IMG/VR virus record: IMGVR_UViG_3300031687_000003
Location: 1-64,000 of that record
DNA length: 64,000 nt
Reading direction: 5' to 3' (one strand)
Origin: a virus
Every line of letters begins with the position of its first letter. Position 1 is the stretch's first letter. The notes under the pieces are model-generated. The model saw only the letters and a program-made list of their open reading frames with translations, was not told the DNA's origin and searched no databases. Of the stretch, positions 50,858 through 58,129 are shown in pieces. The translations under genes were made by a program, and so were the position numbers.

Positions 50858-52196
50858 TGAGGAGTATTGCCGTAGAGTAATACCTTTCCTAAAGAAAGAA
50901 TATTTTGAACATGAACACAGGGTCGCATTCGATCTTGTGGTTCAATTTGTTACTAAACATAACAAAATACCATCAGGCAAAATTCTAGAGTTAGAGCTTA
51001 AGAAAGTTCAAGCTCCTGATGATGTTCTAACAAGAACTCAAGAATTGATTGATGAAATGAAAGTAAGATCTGATCTTGATATAGATTATATTATAGCAGA
51101 ATCTGAAAAGTGGTGTAAAGATAGAGCAGTATATAATGCTATAATGGAATCTATTAAAATCATTGATGGCAAAGATCCAGAGAAAGATGATGGTGCAATC
51201 CCTGAAATTCTTTCTAATGCATTGGGTGTTTCTTTCGATCCTAATATTGGCCATGATTATATCGATAACTCGGATGATCGTTTCCATTTTTATAATACGA
51301 AAGAAGAACGTATACCGTTTGATTTAGATTACATGAATAAAATTACAAAGGGTGGCTTACCGAATAAGACCTTGAATATTGCAATGGCCGGCACAGGCGT
51401 AGGTAAGTCACTCTTCATGTGTCATTGTGCAGCAGCTAATCTTGAGCTAGGAAAGAATGTATTGTACATTACTATGGAAATGGCTGAAGAAAGAATTGCT
51501 GAACGTATTGATGCTAACCTTATGGATTTACCAATCCAACAATTAGAGACTCTTCCTAAGAATGTATTTGATTCTAAGATAGAAAAGATTGGTAAAGGCT
51601 CAATAGGTAAACTTATCATAAAGGAATATCCTACAGGTGCAGCTCATACTGGACACTTTAGGGCATTACTTAATGAATTAAAACTTAAAAAGAATTTCAA
51701 ACCGGATATCATATATCTAGATTATTTGAATATTTGTGCATCTTCTAGGGTGAAAGGCCTTGGTGGATCTATAAATACTTATTCCTACATTAAATCTATA
51801 GCAGAAGAGCTAAGAGGTTTAGCGGTGGAATTTAATCTTCCAATCATGAGCGCAACTCAAACAACGCGTGGTGGTTATGGTAATACTGATGTCGGACTGG
51901 AAGATACTTCGGAATCGTTCGGTTTACCCGCAACGGCTGATCTTATGTTTGCTCTCATATCAACTGAGGAACTAGAAGAATTAGGCCAAATGCTGGTAAA
52001 ACAATTGAAGAATCGTTATAACGATCCAACCAAATACAAAAGATTTGTAGTAGGTATTGATCGAGCAAGAATGAAACTTTACGATGTAGAAGAGTCGGCT
52101 CAAACTGATATTATGTCAGATATGGCTCCCGACAAACCAATCGCAACGTGGGGCGATAGAGAAAACAAAGACACGTTCGCGGAATTCAAAACATAA
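50805..52196 (+). CDS. 41: Replicative DNA helicase gp41 (DnaB-like)
   Basis: The TTG at 50805 follows GGAG by six bases and gives an N-terminus 'ITNQIQTHILNHLINDEEYC' that aligns with T4 gp41; an ATG at 50793 has no ribosome site. The 463-residue enzyme has 'SFDPNIGHDYID', Walker A 'AGTGVGKSLFM', 'LYITMEMAEERIAERID', and Walker B 'DIIYLDYLNIC' and 'ESFGLPATADLMFALI'. Hexamers unwind DNA ahead of the fork. No gp61 primase follows it, unlike T4. Confidence 0.95.
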   Translation: MEITNQIQTHILNHLINDEEYCRRVIPFLKKEYFEHEHRVAFDLVVQFVTKHNKIPSGKILELELKKVQAPDDVLTRTQELIDEMKVRSDLDIDYIIAESEKWCKDRAVYNAIMESIKIIDGKDPEKDDGAIPEILSNALGVSFDPNIGHDYIDNSDDRFHFYNTKEERIPFDLDYMNKITKGGLPNKTLNIAMAGTGVGKSLFMCHCAAANLELGKNVLYITMEMAEERIAERIDANLMDLPIQQLETLPKNVFDSKIEKIGKGSIGKLIIKEYPTGAAHTGHFRALLNELKLKKNFKPDIIYLDYLNICASSRVKGLGGSINTYSYIKSIAEELRGLAVEFNLPIMSATQTTRGGYGNTDVGLEDTSESFGLPATADLMFALISTEELEELGQMLVKQLKNRYNDPTKYKRFVVGIDRARMKLYDVEESAQTDIMSDMAPDKPIATWGDRENKDTFAEFKT

Positions 52197-52211
52197 ATGG
52201 AGAAAATATAT

Positions 52212-52388
52212 ATGTTAAATTCGATAAAAAACTGGGTAAAAAATAGATTGCCTGAAAGAACTTCACATGACGGAGTATTGCTTATTGTGATATGCGGTAG
52301 TGTGTTGCTTTTTGGTGGTGTAGCTAAACTACTCGCATGGGTAGGAATAGGTTACGGTATCTATACTTTAGTCAGAGAGGAAGCGTAA
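52212..52388 (+). CDS. 58-residue membrane protein
   Basis: The start ATG at 52212 follows GGAG within 'aaatggagaaaat'; the ATG at 52197 lies upstream of that site. The product is basic at the N-terminus ('SIKNWVKNRLPERT') with a hydrophobic C-terminal half 'VLLIVICGSVLLFGGVAKLL'. Its stop overlaps the next start. It may help insert or anchor the outer-membrane protein that follows, but this is conjecture. Confidence 0.6.
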   Translation: MLNSIKNWVKNRLPERTSHDGVLLIVICGSVLLFGGVAKLLAWVGIGYGIYTLVREEA

Positions 52389-53005
52389 TGAGTTATTTAA
52401 AATCATTAGGAATGGCAACATTATTAATTCCATCATTTTCATTTGCAGACGTAAGTGGTAGTGTAGGATATAGTAGTGATTACATGTGGAGAGGGGCAAC
52501 TCAATCCAATGGCCAATCTAGCTTTAACGCCAATCTTGAAGTAGAATCCAACGGTTTCTTTGCAGGTGCATGGACTGGACAAGTTGACTTCGGAGACGAT
52601 GCATCTTGGGAAAGGAATCTATATTTAGGATATGGCTTTAGCGTTAGTGATAACTTAAGCGTCAAAGCGGGTATTAATCAAATACGTTATGACGGTGGTG
52701 GAAGAGGCGTGAAAGAAGAAGGATTTGTTAAAGTAAATTACAAAAACTTAAACGTCATGTATTTTCTAGACACCGAAAATGAAGATGATTACGCGCATAT
52801 CAGCTATGACATATCGGACTTTGTTCCAGTAGTAGATGTAGCTCTTGGTTATGGTTACCATGACGAAGAAAATGATTTCTCGACAATGACCGTATCATAT
52901 GATCTAAACGATGAATTCGAACTTAGCATGATGGTAATGCTTGACATGGCTTTCGAAAATCAGTTTAGTGATTCTGTATCTCTCGGTTTACATTATAATT
53001 TTTAA
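52388..53005 (+). CDS. Exported outer-membrane beta-barrel protein (TorF / Gcw_chp-like)
   Basis: The 205-residue protein has a clear signal peptide ('LGMATLLIPSFSFA' before DVSG) and then 'VSGSVGYSSDYMWRGATQSN', the diagnostic start of the Gcw_chp/TorF family of putative porins. Alternating amphipathic strands and a terminal aromatic residue ('LHYNF') fit an outer-membrane barrel recognised by the BAM complex. A phage-made outer-membrane protein could change nutrient uptake or block superinfection. It was probably acquired from a Gram-negative host. Confidence 0.85.
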   Translation: MSYLKSLGMATLLIPSFSFADVSGSVGYSSDYMWRGATQSNGQSSFNANLEVESNGFFAGAWTGQVDFGDDASWERNLYLGYGFSVSDNLSVKAGINQIRYDGGGRGVKEEGFVKVNYKNLNVMYFLDTENEDDYAHISYDISDFVPVVDVALGYGYHDEENDFSTMTVSYDLNDEFELSMMVMLDMAFENQFSDSVSLGLHYNF

Positions 53006-53023
53006 GAAAAGGACTAATATATA

Positions 53024-53680
53024 ATGATGGATGTGAAACTCATATCATATTCACAACCAGCTGTAGACTTCGATATACCAAACGATGTTCTACAGTTGGT
53101 TGCCTATTGCGCTAGGGTATCAAACCCAGACAATCAGAATAATGAAAAAACAGCAGAAGGTCTAGTTAAGTATTTAATGAAGCACAAACATTGGTCACCA
53201 TTAGAAATGGTATCTGTTTGTATGGAGATTAATTGCCCTAGAGACATTGCTAGACAAATACTTCGGCATCGTTCATTCTCTTTTCAAGAGTTTAGTCAAC
53301 GATACGCCGACCCAACAAAAGACTTAAAGTTCACTACGAGAGCAGCAAGGATGCAAGATCCTAGTAACCGTCAGAATTCTATTGAATTACCAGAAGACGA
53401 TACTATTAACTACATCTGGGAATCATATCAAGAAACAATAATCGAAAGATGTAAGAAAGCATATGATTGGGCTATCGAAGCTGGCATAGCAAAAGAACAA
53501 GCCCGTGCAGTATTGCCTGAGGGTTTAACTATGTCACGTATGTATGTTAATGGAACGCTAAGAAGCTGGATTCATTACATAGAACTAAGAGGATCTCATG
53601 GTACTCAAGAAGAACACATAGAAATAGCCAAAGCCTGTGGCAAGGTAATTGACACTATATTCACTCCCTTATCTAAATAA
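53024..53680 (+). CDS. thyX: FAD-dependent thymidylate synthase ThyX
   Basis: The 218-residue protein has the ThyX signature 'RHRSFSFQEFSQRY' (R81 onward) and 'QARAVLPEGLTMSRMYVNGT' with 'LRSWIHYIELR'. It methylates dUMP to dTMP using methylene-THF and FAD. The dUMP can come from the dCMP deaminase at 43374. ThyX is common in marine T4-like phages, where it replaces the T4 ThyA-type td gene. Confidence 0.96.
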   Translation: MMDVKLISYSQPAVDFDIPNDVLQLVAYCARVSNPDNQNNEKTAEGLVKYLMKHKHWSPLEMVSVCMEINCPRDIARQILRHRSFSFQEFSQRYADPTKDLKFTTRAARMQDPSNRQNSIELPEDDTINYIWESYQETIIERCKKAYDWAIEAGIAKEQARAVLPEGLTMSRMYVNGTLRSWIHYIELRGSHGTQEEHIEIAKACGKVIDTIFTPLSK

Positions 53681-53703
53681 ACGAAAATAAACGTAAAAAA
53701 GGG

Positions 53704-53732
53704 TGTACATTACTAGTAAACTATGGTATAAT
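53704..53732 (+). promoter_or_regulatory. Early-type promoter
   Basis: TGTACA (53704-53709), 17-bp spacer, TGG-TATAAT (53727-53732), with an ACGAAAATAAA upstream segment also seen before the promoters at 28718 and 31110. Confidence 0.9.
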
Positions 53733-53762
53733 ATACCTATATTAGATAATAAAGGAGTTAAT

Positions 53763-54176
53763 ATGAAAAACGAAATAAATCAACTACTAGAAGCCATCGC
53801 CGATGACTATAGGACGTTTCAAACTAGATCGAAAGTTGCCAATGGGTATACATACGATGTAGAAGAAAACGTAGCTGAATTCAAAGAAGCACTTACCGTG
53901 AAGGAAGGTTCTAAATACATTAGAATCGATACTAAAGGTTCAGTGTGGGGATTCATAAACAAAGGTAACGACAAATTTAAAGTTGGCGATATCTTAAAAC
54001 CAGCTGGATATAGAGCTCCAGCGCTTAACAAGGCAAGAGGAAACATCCTTGATAAGTACACGGTATCTTGGACAGGACCACACTATCTTGCTGGTTACTC
54101 AGCAGGTGGAACGAGAGATATGGATCTCTTAAGTGGCAACTCTAAAGTTATCACAGTTGAAGGAGTATCAGTATAA
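53763..54176 (+). CDS. Hypothetical protein conserved in marine phages
   Basis: Start at 53763 behind 'aaaggagttaat'. The 137-residue product has a helical N-terminus and a C-terminal beta domain with 'KYIRIDTKGSVWGFINKGND' and 'KVGDILKPAGYRAPALNKAR', a pattern I associate with uncharacterised proteins of marine myoviruses. No enzymatic motif is seen. One-base overlap with the next gene. Confidence 0.65.
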   Translation: MKNEINQLLEAIADDYRTFQTRSKVANGYTYDVEENVAEFKEALTVKEGSKYIRIDTKGSVWGFINKGNDKFKVGDILKPAGYRAPALNKARGNILDKYTVSWTGPHYLAGYSAGGTRDMDLLSGNSKVITVEGVSV

Positions 54177-54463
54177 TGAATACTCCCGGAATCCAATACG
54201 ATATGTTTAGTGATACGTTTACTGCAAGGTTCGAGCACATAGCAACAACCTACCCAGTATACTTATATCTAAATGAAAATGAGTTTAAGCTCATGACAGT
54301 CAAAGAGAACATGGATGCTAAGTTCGACCAAGCATTACAGTCACTTTGGTTAAGAGGCATTATCCCTCAAACTGGCGGTTCAGTTAATGAAGATATTGCC
54401 GACTTTCAAGAGAATCACTTCCTTGAAGGTGTATACAAAAATGAACAATTAAGGAGTCACTAA
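54176..54463 (+). CDS. Hypothetical protein
   Basis: The 95-residue acidic protein has no recognised domain. 'VYLYLNENEFKLMTVKENMD' and 'QALQSLWLRGIIPQTGG' look helical. It is tiled between neighbours with one-base overlaps on both sides. Confidence 0.6.
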   Translation: MNTPGIQYDMFSDTFTARFEHIATTYPVYLYLNENEFKLMTVKENMDAKFDQALQSLWLRGIIPQTGGSVNEDIADFQENHFLEGVYKNEQLRSH

Positions 54464-54903
54464 TGACACAAGCACAATTAAAGCAAACGCAATCAGCTAT
54501 CCTAGTTGACATGGATGGAACGTTGTGCCATAGAGAAGGATTCACCGATAGAGATCCGTATGATTACACTAGATCTGGTGAAGATGGATTAGACCCAACG
54601 GTTGCAGATATCGTTCAAAGATTTTCTGCTGACCATACTATTATCATCTTTACAGCAAGACCTGCTGCAGCTGAATTCATTTGCAGAACATGGTTGAAAG
54701 AACATGGTGTTACATTCGACGCTATCTTCCTCAGGAAAGACAAAGACTTTAGAGAAGATTCAATCGTTAAATGGGAAATGTTTCAAGAACATGTTGAGCC
54801 ATTCTACAAAGTTGCATTCGTCTTAGATGACAGGCAACAAGTTGTAGACATGTGGAGAGCAAACGGATTAAAGACATTACAGGTTGCGTCCGGTGATTTT
54901 TAA
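54463..54903 (+). CDS. HAD-family phosphatase related to the 3'-phosphatase domain of T4 polynucleotide kinase
   Basis: The 146-residue protein has 'ILVDMDGTLCHREG' (nucleophile Asp), 'RDPYDYT', 'IIIFTARP' (motif II), 'FLRKDKDFREDSIVKWEMF' (motif III Lys) and 'FVLDDRQQVVDMWRANGLKT' (motif IV). The arrangement and the end 'QVASGDF' match the phosphatase half of T4 PseT. It has no kinase domain. T4 PseT repairs cut tRNA and DNA 3' ends, so this may act in nucleic-acid repair, perhaps with the ligase-like protein at 58129. Confidence 0.85.
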   Translation: MTQAQLKQTQSAILVDMDGTLCHREGFTDRDPYDYTRSGEDGLDPTVADIVQRFSADHTIIIFTARPAAAEFICRTWLKEHGVTFDAIFLRKDKDFREDSIVKWEMFQEHVEPFYKVAFVLDDRQQVVDMWRANGLKTLQVASGDF

Positions 54904-55039
54904 AGTCACAGCAATAAAGGAAGGCAATATCGTATCAGAATATCTATATGAATTAGAAGAAACTGCTACGGTATTTGCCGTTCGTATGAGAGAAAAAGGT
55001 TATCAAATCAAGATTGAAAAGATAGCATCTCATGATTGA
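54893..55039 (+). CDS. 48-residue hypothetical protein with GTG start
   Basis: A GTG inside the end of the phosphatase gene opens a frame ending at 55039, encoding 'VTAIKEGNIVSEYLYELEET' and a basic C-terminus. It overlaps both neighbours in the compact style of this operon. The start is not backed by a strong ribosome site, so confidence is moderate. Confidence 0.5.
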   Translation: MIFKVTAIKEGNIVSEYLYELEETATVFAVRMREKGYQIKIEKIASHD

Positions 55040-55211
55040 AACTATAATTGGAATTATATGTGTCATAGGCGTAGGCTGGACTTCTTATAAAATAGGAAGG
55101 CGTGAAGGCGCTCAGCATTGCTTAGACATACTACATGACAAACGGATTATCAGCTATGATAGTGATGGACAAATAGTTCCTAACCCATTCTTCATCCCAG
55201 AAGAGAATTAA
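55032..55211 (+). CDS. 59-residue membrane-anchored protein
   Basis: The ORF begins with a hydrophobic segment 'ETIIGIICVIGVGWTSYKIG', likely a single N-terminal membrane anchor, followed by a soluble tail with 'GRREGAQHCLDILHDKRIIS' and ending PFFIPEEN. It overlaps the previous ORF by eight bases. Function unknown. Confidence 0.55.
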   Translation: MIETIIGIICVIGVGWTSYKIGRREGAQHCLDILHDKRIISYDSDGQIVPNPFFIPEEN

Positions 55212-55216
55212 AATTG

Positions 55217-55224
55217 TATAAATA
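55217..55224 (+). promoter_or_regulatory. T4-type late promoter TATAAATA
   Basis: An exact octamer six bases after the preceding stop; it is the natural late promoter for the putative virion-internal gene cluster that follows. Confidence 0.85.
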
Positions 55225-55249
55225 GATATACAGTAAACTAAGAAAAGCC

Positions 55250-55278
55250 TTTACATTGGCTAAAAAGTATGGTATAAT
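55250..55278 (+). promoter_or_regulatory. Early-type promoter giving a leaderless transcript
   Basis: TTTACA (55250-55255), 17-bp spacer, TGG-TATAAT (55273-55278). The ATG of the next gene begins at 55285, six bases after the -10, so an RNA from this promoter would start at about the initiation codon. The late promoter 26 bp upstream would give a normal leader. Confidence 0.8.
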
Positions 55279-55284
55279 CTATTT

Positions 55285-56736
55285 ATGTTAAAATTTTCTA
55301 CATTCAAAAAATTAAACGAAGACATTAGTGCATTAAAGTATGCAGGTGACGACGCTGAATTTGCGATAAAACTAATCTCAGAGATTGATGATCAAATAGG
55401 AAGTATTGATAGCGAGATTGAATTAGATGGAAGGTCTGGAAAAAATAGCGGTGCTAAGCTTGGTATATCTCAATTAATGATTGACAACCAACGTGGTAAG
55501 TTCTCTTCACTAGCAAACTCAATCATCGACAAAAGCCCAGAATTAGAAAGAAAAAATACAGCTCCTGGAAGAGAAGAAAAAGATTACGCATTTAAACATG
55601 TGGATATGACCAAATATATCTATGTTAATCTTAGACCAACAGGAAAACGATCTGCGGCTGGCGATGATCCTAACGAACTAATGACAGCAGCGTTATGTTT
55701 ACTACCTAAACTTAAAGTACCTACTAACTCAGATGATATGGATATTCTTATCGATATTGTATCAGGTAGTTTAAAGAAAGTAAAAGGTTATAAACAAGGT
55801 CAAGTCGATTCTTTAAAAGAAGATTATCCGAATCTTTGTATGGCAGTTTCAGCTGCAATATCAATACACGAAGCTGGTTATGGTAATGCTGATATGGTAT
55901 ATCTTACAGGCCAAGCATGGGACGACGATGTTAAACAGTTCCAAATATCTAAATATGGAATGGCTGATTTTAACTCTTCAGATTTCATAATTAAAAAAGG
56001 TAAGAACTACCTTGGTGTATCTCTTAAGAAGAAAACACGATTAAGTTCATCTGACCCAACTCTAATTAATAAATCATTCGCTACATTATTCCAAGATAAG
56101 AAATTTGATTCAATGATTAAAGCTTTAGAATTAAAAGCTGGTATGTTTTACTTAAGAGTTATTGCTAAGGCCAAAAAAGACGGCGGGTTATCTGCAGATA
56201 TGTTGACCATGATGGCAAAGAAAAGACCTAGCACAACCAATTGGAAAATGTATGTACAAAGAATTGATAACAAATTTATTAATTCAGAGTTAAAAGGATC
56301 TAAGTCTTTATTCAAAGCAATGTCTGATATCATTATTACGAATAAAATGCAGATTGCTAATCAATTAGTACAACTAATATTTAAAGCAGATCTAAAAGAA
56401 TTAAAGAAAGTCAACTTTGATTTTACGCTTGTTACTGGCATAGGAGATTATGGACCAAAAAAAGGTGTAGTAGTTGAGAAGGGTGAATACAAAGACATCG
56501 ATACTGTAACAACTAAACTAGATGAACTATTTAGTACAGGCAAAGTCGATATAAGATTAACACCAGGAAAGAAACAAGCATTCGAAGTTGGTGCTGGAGC
56601 AGCAATGTTATTCTTTGACTTAATGATTGGTGACATACCAGTATGTAATATTACATTAAGATACAAAGGAAACTTCAGATCAGCGCCATCGTTTATGGCA
56701 CAAATGACACCAGAATTTAAAAAATTATACAAATAG
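55285..56736 (+). CDS. Putative virion-internal protein with capsid-targeting-like N-terminus
   Basis: The 483-residue protein starts 'MLKFSTFKKLNEDISALKYA', which resembles the T4 internal-protein targeting sequence (M-K-T-[YF]-x-x-F-x-x-E) with a possible gp21 cut after E12. The middle holds 'ADFNSSDFIIKKGKNYLGVS' followed by LKKKTR, which could be a D...SxK variant of a PD-(D/E)XK nuclease core. The rest is an alpha/beta protein I do not recognise. It leads a cluster of similar N-termini and is under both a late and an early promoter. Confidence 0.6.
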   Translation: MLKFSTFKKLNEDISALKYAGDDAEFAIKLISEIDDQIGSIDSEIELDGRSGKNSGAKLGISQLMIDNQRGKFSSLANSIIDKSPELERKNTAPGREEKDYAFKHVDMTKYIYVNLRPTGKRSAAGDDPNELMTAALCLLPKLKVPTNSDDMDILIDIVSGSLKKVKGYKQGQVDSLKEDYPNLCMAVSAAISIHEAGYGNADMVYLTGQAWDDDVKQFQISKYGMADFNSSDFIIKKGKNYLGVSLKKKTRLSSSDPTLINKSFATLFQDKKFDSMIKALELKAGMFYLRVIAKAKKDGGLSADMLTMMAKKRPSTTNWKMYVQRIDNKFINSELKGSKSLFKAMSDIIITNKMQIANQLVQLIFKADLKELKKVNFDFTLVTGIGDYGPKKGVVVEKGEYKDIDTVTTKLDELFSTGKVDIRLTPGKKQAFEVGAGAAMLFFDLMIGDIPVCNITLRYKGNFRSAPSFMAQMTPEFKKLYK

Positions 56737-56744
56737 GAACTAAC

Positions 56745-57011
56745 ATGGTATATGCAGAATATAAAACATTAGAAGAAGCCTCAAGAGAACTAGGCACTAC
56801 GGAACTGGAAGAAGCTCCATTAGTAATGGCTGAAAGAGATATTATGGATACTGTATTAAACGCAATTAAAAAAGAGTTTGATAAACAGGCTAACAAAAGT
56901 CCAGAAAAAGCTTTAGCAATGCTTCAGCAATTAGGCAAAATCGTTGGGTATGGTATTACTAAGTCGAATCAATCTAAAGGTAAAGCTTTTAGATATGATC
57001 TTAAAAAATAA
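56745..57011 (+). CDS. Small helical hypothetical protein
   Basis: The 88-residue protein begins 'YAEYKTLEEASRELGTTELE' with EAPLV next, so an L-E-E/A site could be cut by gp21, and continues as helix 'IMDTVLNAIKKEFDKQANK' ending basic. One-base overlap with the next gene. Likely co-assembled with its neighbours; no specific function. Confidence 0.55.
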   Translation: MVYAEYKTLEEASRELGTTELEEAPLVMAERDIMDTVLNAIKKEFDKQANKSPEKALAMLQQLGKIVGYGITKSNQSKGKAFRYDLKK

Positions 57012-57364
57012 TGAAAACATTTAAGAATTTTATCTTAGAAGCAGGCCCAGGATTATGGGCCAACATCCGTGCTAAGAAAGCGCGTGGTGAGAAGATGAGA
57101 AAGAAGGGAGCGAAAGGTGCTCCTACTAAAGCTGCTATGAAGTCAGCTCAAGAAGATAAAGGAAGTAGCGAATCTTGGGAAGCAGGATTTCAAAGACGTG
57201 TAATAAAAACTACTAAGCCAGAACATTTAGAAAAAGGTTATAAGTATAGAATTAAGGGTAAAGAAAAAGCTGAAATAACTATTAAGCTTTATAAAACAAA
57301 ACCAGACTTTGCTGAATTTAAGAAGCAAATGAAAAGAGTAGCTGGTCACGAATTCGGAGGATAA
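57011..57364 (+). CDS. Putative virion-internal basic protein
   Basis: The N-terminus 'MKTFKNFILEAGPG' is almost identical in pattern to the T4 internal-protein signal MKTYQEFIAEA; a cut after I-L-E would leave a mature protein starting AGPGLWANIRAKKARG. That segment, with 'RKKGAKGAPTKAAMKSAQ', is a Lys/Arg/Gly-rich motif recurrent in phage virion proteins. The 117-residue product is very basic and could bind packaged DNA. Overlaps the previous gene by one base. Confidence 0.68.
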   Translation: MKTFKNFILEAGPGLWANIRAKKARGEKMRKKGAKGAPTKAAMKSAQEDKGSSESWEAGFQRRVIKTTKPEHLEKGYKYRIKGKEKAEITIKLYKTKPDFAEFKKQMKRVAGHEFGG

Positions 57365-57365
57365 C

Positions 57366-57800
57366 GTGGATATTAAACAAAGAAATAAAATTGTACGTTC
57401 ATTTAACAGTAAATGGAAATATAGAAAAGACAAAGATCAATATGGTATGGCAGATGCTTGGAAAATTATTTACTCAGCTAATGCCGAAGGTAAATTCGTA
57501 GGTGACTGCGAGGACTACTCATTATCAATCTTATATAGATTGTGTGGCGAAAGTCATATAAAAATGTGGTGGATGTTAATCACTCATCAAGCTGGTATAT
57601 GTTTAGTTGGTCCTTCTAAATGGAAATCATCACACGCAGTATTAAGATATAAAGGTGAATACGTAGACAACTGGACTAAGAAGTTTGGTCCTAAATCTGA
57701 AATTGAAAAGAACCATACCTTTCATTTTATATTTGGCCACGGTTTAGCTTATCAAGCTGCTCTTAAAATGATTATAAGCAAAGTATGGAGAAGCTTATAA
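57366..57800 (+). CDS. Transglutaminase-like cysteine peptidase (BTLCP-type)
   Basis: The 144-residue protein starts at GTG 57366 behind 'ggaggataac'. It carries 'FVGDCEDYSLSILYRLCG' (catalytic C48) and 'KSSHAVLRYKGEYVDNW' (H90 and D101/N102), the Cys-His-Asp layout of bacterial transglutaminase-like cysteine proteinases. It has no targeting-like N-terminus, so it may be a cytoplasmic or co-packaged enzyme acting on neighbours or host proteins. It overlaps the next start by one base. Confidence 0.78.
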   Translation: MDIKQRNKIVRSFNSKWKYRKDKDQYGMADAWKIIYSANAEGKFVGDCEDYSLSILYRLCGESHIKMWWMLITHQAGICLVGPSKWKSSHAVLRYKGEYVDNWTKKFGPKSEIEKNHTFHFIFGHGLAYQAALKMIISKVWRSL

Positions 57801-58129
57801 TGAAATCACTAGTGCAGTACTGCTGTGAATCATGCCACGATGTTGTGATAGAAGCTTCCGAGTATCAAGGGAAAAAGGTTAAGCTTAATGATCCTATTAG
57901 AACATCAGAAAATAAGAATAAGAAATTCAAAGTGTATGTTAAAAATGACAAAGGAACTGTAGTAGTGGTCAGATTTGGCGATCCTAAGATGGGAATTAAT
58001 CGTGATGACCCAAAAGCAAGAGCTTCGTTTCGTGCAAGACATGGATGCGATAAAGATCCTGGACCGAAATGGAAAGCTAAATATTGGAGCTGTTTTCAAT
58101 GGCGCGCTGGCGCTAAGGTAGATAATTAA
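57800..58129 (+). CDS. DUF6321-like phage protein
   Basis: The start used is ATG 57800, overlapping the peptidase stop. The 109-residue protein contains 'CCESCHDVVIEASEYQGKKV' then 'VRFGDPKMGINRDDPKARAS' and 'FRARHGCDKDPGPKWKAKYW', a Cys/His-rich conserved block common in phages and thought to be a processed virion or protease-linked domain. The Cys residues could bind zinc. Ends one base into the ligase-like gene. Confidence 0.68.
   Translation: MKSLVQYCCESCHDVVIEASEYQGKKVKLNDPIRTSENKNKKFKVYVKNDKGTVVVVRFGDPKMGINRDDPKARASFRARHGCDKDPGPKWKAKYWSCFQWRAGAKVDN

Noticed and set aside
51461-51490. TGTACA within the helicase gene
   Set aside because: No TATAAT at the 17-bp distance, so it is not a member of the early promoter class.
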